Shown piece after piece: positions 6,077-7,999 of a DNA stretch of 7,999 nucleotides. The stretch spans positions 1 through 7,999 of the forward strand of contig CALBJL010000249.1 in assembly GCA_937893485.1 (NCBI GenBank). Reading direction: 5' to 3'. The notes under the pieces are model-generated. The model did not search any database. It was given only the letters and a program-made list of their open reading frames with translations, and had not been told where the DNA came from. Position 1 is the stretch's first letter. Each line of letters begins with the position of its first letter. The position numbers were made by a program, and so were the translations under genes. The DNA comes from an uncultured bacterium. GTDB lineage: Bacteria; Bacillota; Clostridia; Lachnospirales; Lachnospiraceae.

Positions 6077-6298
6077 TTATACACATATGCGCTTTGCTCG
6101 GTATTCCATTCCCAATTCTTCTGCCAAATAAGCATCGCTCATGCAATGCATATCAGAAACTCCGTCCCGCATCAACTGATATACCTCTGAATGATAGAAA
6201 AACCGCAATGCATCATCCAGCGAGATTCCCTGTTGTCCGGCAAAACGGTCTATAACACAGCTATATTTTTTCTGAAGCAAAATCGAGTTTGCGGTCAT
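6077..6298 (-). CDS. DUF3791-like small protein, 73 aa
   Basis: A small soluble helical protein. It contains LLQKKYSCVIDRFAGQQGIS (7-26), DDALRFFYHSEVYQLMRDG (28-46), and the conserved-looking SDMHCMSDAYLAEEL (48-62, H51). I recognise this pattern from small clostridial genes annotated DUF3791 or companions of DUF3990 loci; the family name is from memory. It aligns by eye with the 79-aa reading of the gene just upstream: G(V/I)S-like turn, aromatic helix, then (L/M)H followed by an (Y)(I/L)AEL helix. The two are probably diverged duplicates. Its start overlaps the restored stop of that gene (ATGA, 6295-6298), so they are translationally coupled. Function is unproven; a toxin-antitoxin or defence accessory role is speculation. 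Confidence 0.75.
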   Translation of the reverse strand: MTANSILLQKKYSCVIDRFAGQQGISLDDALRFFYHSEVYQLMRDGVSDMHCMSDAYLAEELGMEYRAKRICV

Positions 6299-6535
6299 AC
6301 TGTCACACCCCTTTCCCGCATCACATCAAGAAGCTCCGCTATGATATATTCCCGGCTCTGCGTGTGCAAAACCTCATATTCCGGCACAATATATCCATTT
6401 AAAATATCACTTTTTTTCGGTAAATGCCTGATAGACACGTTCTGCATCTACGCCAAGTTTCGCGGCAAGATTTTCGATACAAAATATAACAACCTCCAAT
6501 TCGTCAGGGGTTTTAATTTTCTCATCCAATGTCAT
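6295..6535 (-). pseudogene. DUF3791-like small gene, split by a +1 base in an A7 run
   Basis: From the ATG at 6533-6535 (GGAGGA site at 6543-6548, 7-nt spacer) the frame gives 42 codons ending ...QAFTEKK and stops at TGA 6407-6409, directly after a run of seven A (6411-6417 on the complement). Skipping one A continues the protein as TEKSDILNGYIVPEYEVLHT and on to ...LLDVMRERGVTV, 79 aa in all. It then ends at a TGA (6295-6297) in a 4-bp overlap with the next start. The YEVLHTQSREYI segment (H57) is typical of DUF3791 as I remember it. The clean continuation and the ATGA junction show the shifted frame is the ancestral one. It may be a true pseudogene, a slippage-dependent or phase-variable gene, or a homopolymer sequencing error. 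Confidence 0.8.
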
Positions 6536-6549
6536 AGGTTCTTCCTCCG

Positions 6550-7857
6550 CTAATCCTCTAAAAACTTTTGTATTTTGTCAATATGATACAATGGCAGATT
6601 CGTCATCCAATCCTGTTCTCTGTAATCTGACATAGAAGTCCTGATTGCATATCTGGGATGATATTTCTCGCAAAAAGCTTTCAGACTTCTCGCCCGCAGA
6701 TTTTCCTCTGCCTTTACCTCCACCGGAACCACCGATGTTTTTCCCTGTAAAACAAAATCAATCTCTCCGGTAGAATTCGGTGTGGAATAATAATAAGGTG
6801 TCAATCCATACTCGGAAACAAACTGTTGCAATACATACTGCTCAGTCAGCGCACCCTTGAATTCCGTAAAAATACGATTGCCATCTATGATTACCTGCGC
6901 ATCCAGATCCGCCATGGCAATCAGCAGCCCGATATCTACAAGAAATATTTTAAATGCATCCAGATCCATATATGCTTTCAATGGCAGTGCCGGTTTACTC
7001 ACCCGGTTCACCTTGTGGATCAGTCCACAGTCCATCAGCCATTGGATTGCTAATTCAAAATCCTTTGCACGTGCTCCCTCTCTCACCTGACCGTAAATAT
7101 ACTTCTTATTTTCCTTTGCCAGCTGCATCGGAATCGAATCCCACACAAGATTGAGCCGGGGCACAAGTGTCGCTGCTGCATGCTTGGAGAAATCCTGCTG
7201 ATAATAATTCAACAGATTCTTTTGTATCTCCCGTACACGGACAAAATCTGCTGTGTCTACAAACATCTGCACCGCTTCCGGCATCCCGCCTACATAGTAA
7301 TATTCCCTCAGACGATCAATATATTTCTCCCGAAATGCCGTCACCATTTCCATATCATCGCCATGCAACAGCTCCTCATACCGCTCCTCGTCCAATGCCC
7401 GTAAGAATTCCCGAAAACTCAACGGATAAAGATCCATAAAATCCACTTTGCCAACAGGAAATGAAGTACCCTCATGCAGCGCGACTCCAAGCAGCGATCC
7501 CGCCGCCACAATCGCATACTGTGGCGCATTCTCATAAAAATATTTGAGTGATGTCAGCGCGCGTGGAACCTCCTGCACTTCATCAAAGATCAAAAGTGTA
7601 TTCTGTGCATGGATCGCCATGCCGCACTCTGCACAGATCGCCCGGATCAGGCGGTCCACATCCAGTTCTCCCTCAAATACCTGCTTCATCCGTGTATTGC
7701 TGTCAAAATTGACATAAGCCACCTGTTCAAAACAGGTTCTGCCAAACTCCTTCATCAGCCATGTTTTTCCAACCTGTCTGGCTCCCCGGATAATCAGCGG
7801 TTTACGCCCTGCGCGATCCTTCCATTGCTTTAATTTTTCCAGTGCAAAACGCTCCAT
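6550..7857 (-). CDS. AAA-family ATPase with C-terminal DUF4143 domain
   Basis: A 435-aa ATP-binding protein of a large bacterial and archaeal family whose cellular role is not established. The N-terminal AAA_14-type domain carries Walker A GARQVGKT (25-32, K31), Walker B LLIFDEVQ (88-95, D92/E93), the sensor-like AAGSLLG (118-124), and the family hallmark FMDLYPLSFREFL (140-152). A helical linker leads to DUF4143. Near the C-terminus GEIDFVL (364-370, D367) and PVEVKA (378-383, E380/K382) look like the core of a PD-(D/E)XK nuclease-type fold. Length is normal. The start has an AGGAG site (7866-7870) 8 nt upstream. It is the first gene of an operon; the split DUF3791-like gene begins 14 bp after its stop. 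Its promoter sits inside a large inverted repeat, which suggests tight, possibly autogenous, control. Such genes are often mobile or multicopy in clostridia. Confidence 0.9.
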   Translation of the reverse strand: MERFALEKLKQWKDRAGRKPLIIRGARQVGKTWLMKEFGRTCFEQVAYVNFDSNTRMKQVFEGELDVDRLIRAICAECGMAIHAQNTLLIFDEVQEVPRALTSLKYFYENAPQYAIVAAGSLLGVALHEGTSFPVGKVDFMDLYPLSFREFLRALDEERYEELLHGDDMEMVTAFREKYIDRLREYYYVGGMPEAVQMFVDTADFVRVREIQKNLLNYYQQDFSKHAAATLVPRLNLVWDSIPMQLAKENKKYIYGQVREGARAKDFELAIQWLMDCGLIHKVNRVSKPALPLKAYMDLDAFKIFLVDIGLLIAMADLDAQVIIDGNRIFTEFKGALTEQYVLQQFVSEYGLTPYYYSTPNSTGEIDFVLQGKTSVVPVEVKAEENLRARSLKAFCEKYHPRYAIRTSMSDYREQDWMTNLPLYHIDKIQKFLED

Positions 7858-7896
7858 GACAATATCTCCTTACTGATTGTTTATCCTCTTAAACGT

Positions 7897-7925
7897 ATTT
7901 TAGTCCTTAAAAGTGTAGTTGTAAA
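7897..7925 (-). promoter_or_regulatory. Sigma-A promoter of the ATPase operon
   Basis: On the minus strand TTTACA (-35, 7920-7925, 5/6 match) and TAAAAT (-10, 7897-7902, 5/6 match) are exactly 17 bp apart. The start would be near 7890, giving a leader of about 33 nt with the AGGAG site. One arm of the inverted repeat (7898-7916) fills the spacer and most of the -10. Confidence 0.75.
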
Positions 7926-7943
7926 CACTTTTAAGGACTAAAA
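7898..7943. repeat. 19-bp perfect inverted repeat overlapping the ATPase promoter (candidate operator)
   Basis: TTTTAGTCCTTAAAAGTGT (7898-7916) recurs in inverted orientation at 7925-7943 around an 8-nt spacer. One arm spans the promoter spacer and -10; the other lies just upstream of -35, whose last base it includes. Because the repeat lies upstream of the predicted start, it would not be in the ATPase mRNA, so it is more likely a DNA-binding site than an RNA hairpin. Centre-to-centre distance of the arms is 27 bp. It also lies upstream of the rightward promoter at 7966 and could act on both. Confidence 0.75.
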
Positions 7944-7965
7944 ATGTGATGTTGTATCATAATAC

Positions 7966-7994
7966 TTGACACTTCTGCTTCACGGATTTATAAA
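7966..7994 (+). promoter_or_regulatory. Strong outward promoter at the right edge
   Basis: A perfect TTGACA -35 (7966-7971) and a TATAAA -10 (7989-7994, 5/6) are separated by 17 bp. Transcription would leave the window on the plus strand, so a divergent gene probably begins beyond 7999. Nothing else about that gene is visible. Confidence 0.7.
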
Positions 7995-7999
7995 AAAAG

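Noticed and set aside
6409..6417. Programmed -1 frameshifting at the A_AAA_AAG heptamer in the split DUF3791-like gene.
   Set aside because: The -1 frame stops after GTG ATA TTT, so it cannot restore the protein; only a +1 or -2 change does.
6191..6553. A 120-codon plus-strand frame opposite the DUF3791-like genes.
   Set aside because: It runs antisense across two coupled genes and their ATGA junction, with no ribosome binding site or recognisable domain.

Overview
The window looks like chromosomal DNA of a low-to-mid GC clostridium, most likely a Lachnospiraceae gut anaerobe. This rests on gene content and style: a clostridial-type NADP-isocitrate dehydrogenase N-terminus, a Cys/Gly-rich 'HCB'-type small protein, DUF3791-like small genes next to an AAA/DUF4143 ATPase, and strong AGGAGG/AAAGGA ribosome binding sites. 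The assignment is recognition by eye; no database search was run.

Left part (1-1448). The first 19 codons of icd run off the left edge on the minus strand. A divergent plus-strand gene (253-474) encodes a 73-aa Cys/Gly-rich protein made of two tandem copies of a hydrophobic-Cys-Gly unit. It ends at a 36-bp perfect palindrome (491-526) that can terminate transcription from both sides, because a 51-aa minus-strand gene (540-695) converges on it. From the same intergenic stretch, two translationally coupled unknown genes (116 and 90 aa, 799-1418) run on the plus strand behind a candidate sporulation-type (sigma-E-like) promoter.

Middle part (1449-5890). A tight three-gene minus-strand operon encodes a TetR-family regulator, an 825-aa dikinase-type phosphotransferase, and a MATE multidrug exporter. 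The TetR and phosphotransferase genes overlap by 23 bp, and the exporter follows after 1 bp. The phosphotransferase has the ATP-grasp domain and the mobile His domain of PEP synthase but lacks the C-terminal PEP-binding TIM barrel. Its central segment is an unrelated, mostly helical domain. This is the layout of rifamycin phosphotransferase (RPH) and Bacillus YvkC, not of a metabolic PEP synthase. The likely logic is sense (TetR), modify (phosphotransferase), expel (MATE). Dyads upstream of tetR are candidate operators.

Right part (5891-7999). A second minus-strand operon encodes an AAA ATPase with a DUF4143 C-terminus, then two small related DUF3791-like proteins, and ends at a stem-loop terminator. 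The first small gene is split by a one-base excess in an A7 run; removing one A restores a 79-aa protein that ends in an ATGA overlap with the next gene. The ATPase promoter is embedded in a 19-bp perfect inverted repeat that looks like an operator. A near-consensus plus-strand promoter at the right edge fires out of the window. This part looks more A+T-rich than the middle operon and may be acquired DNA.
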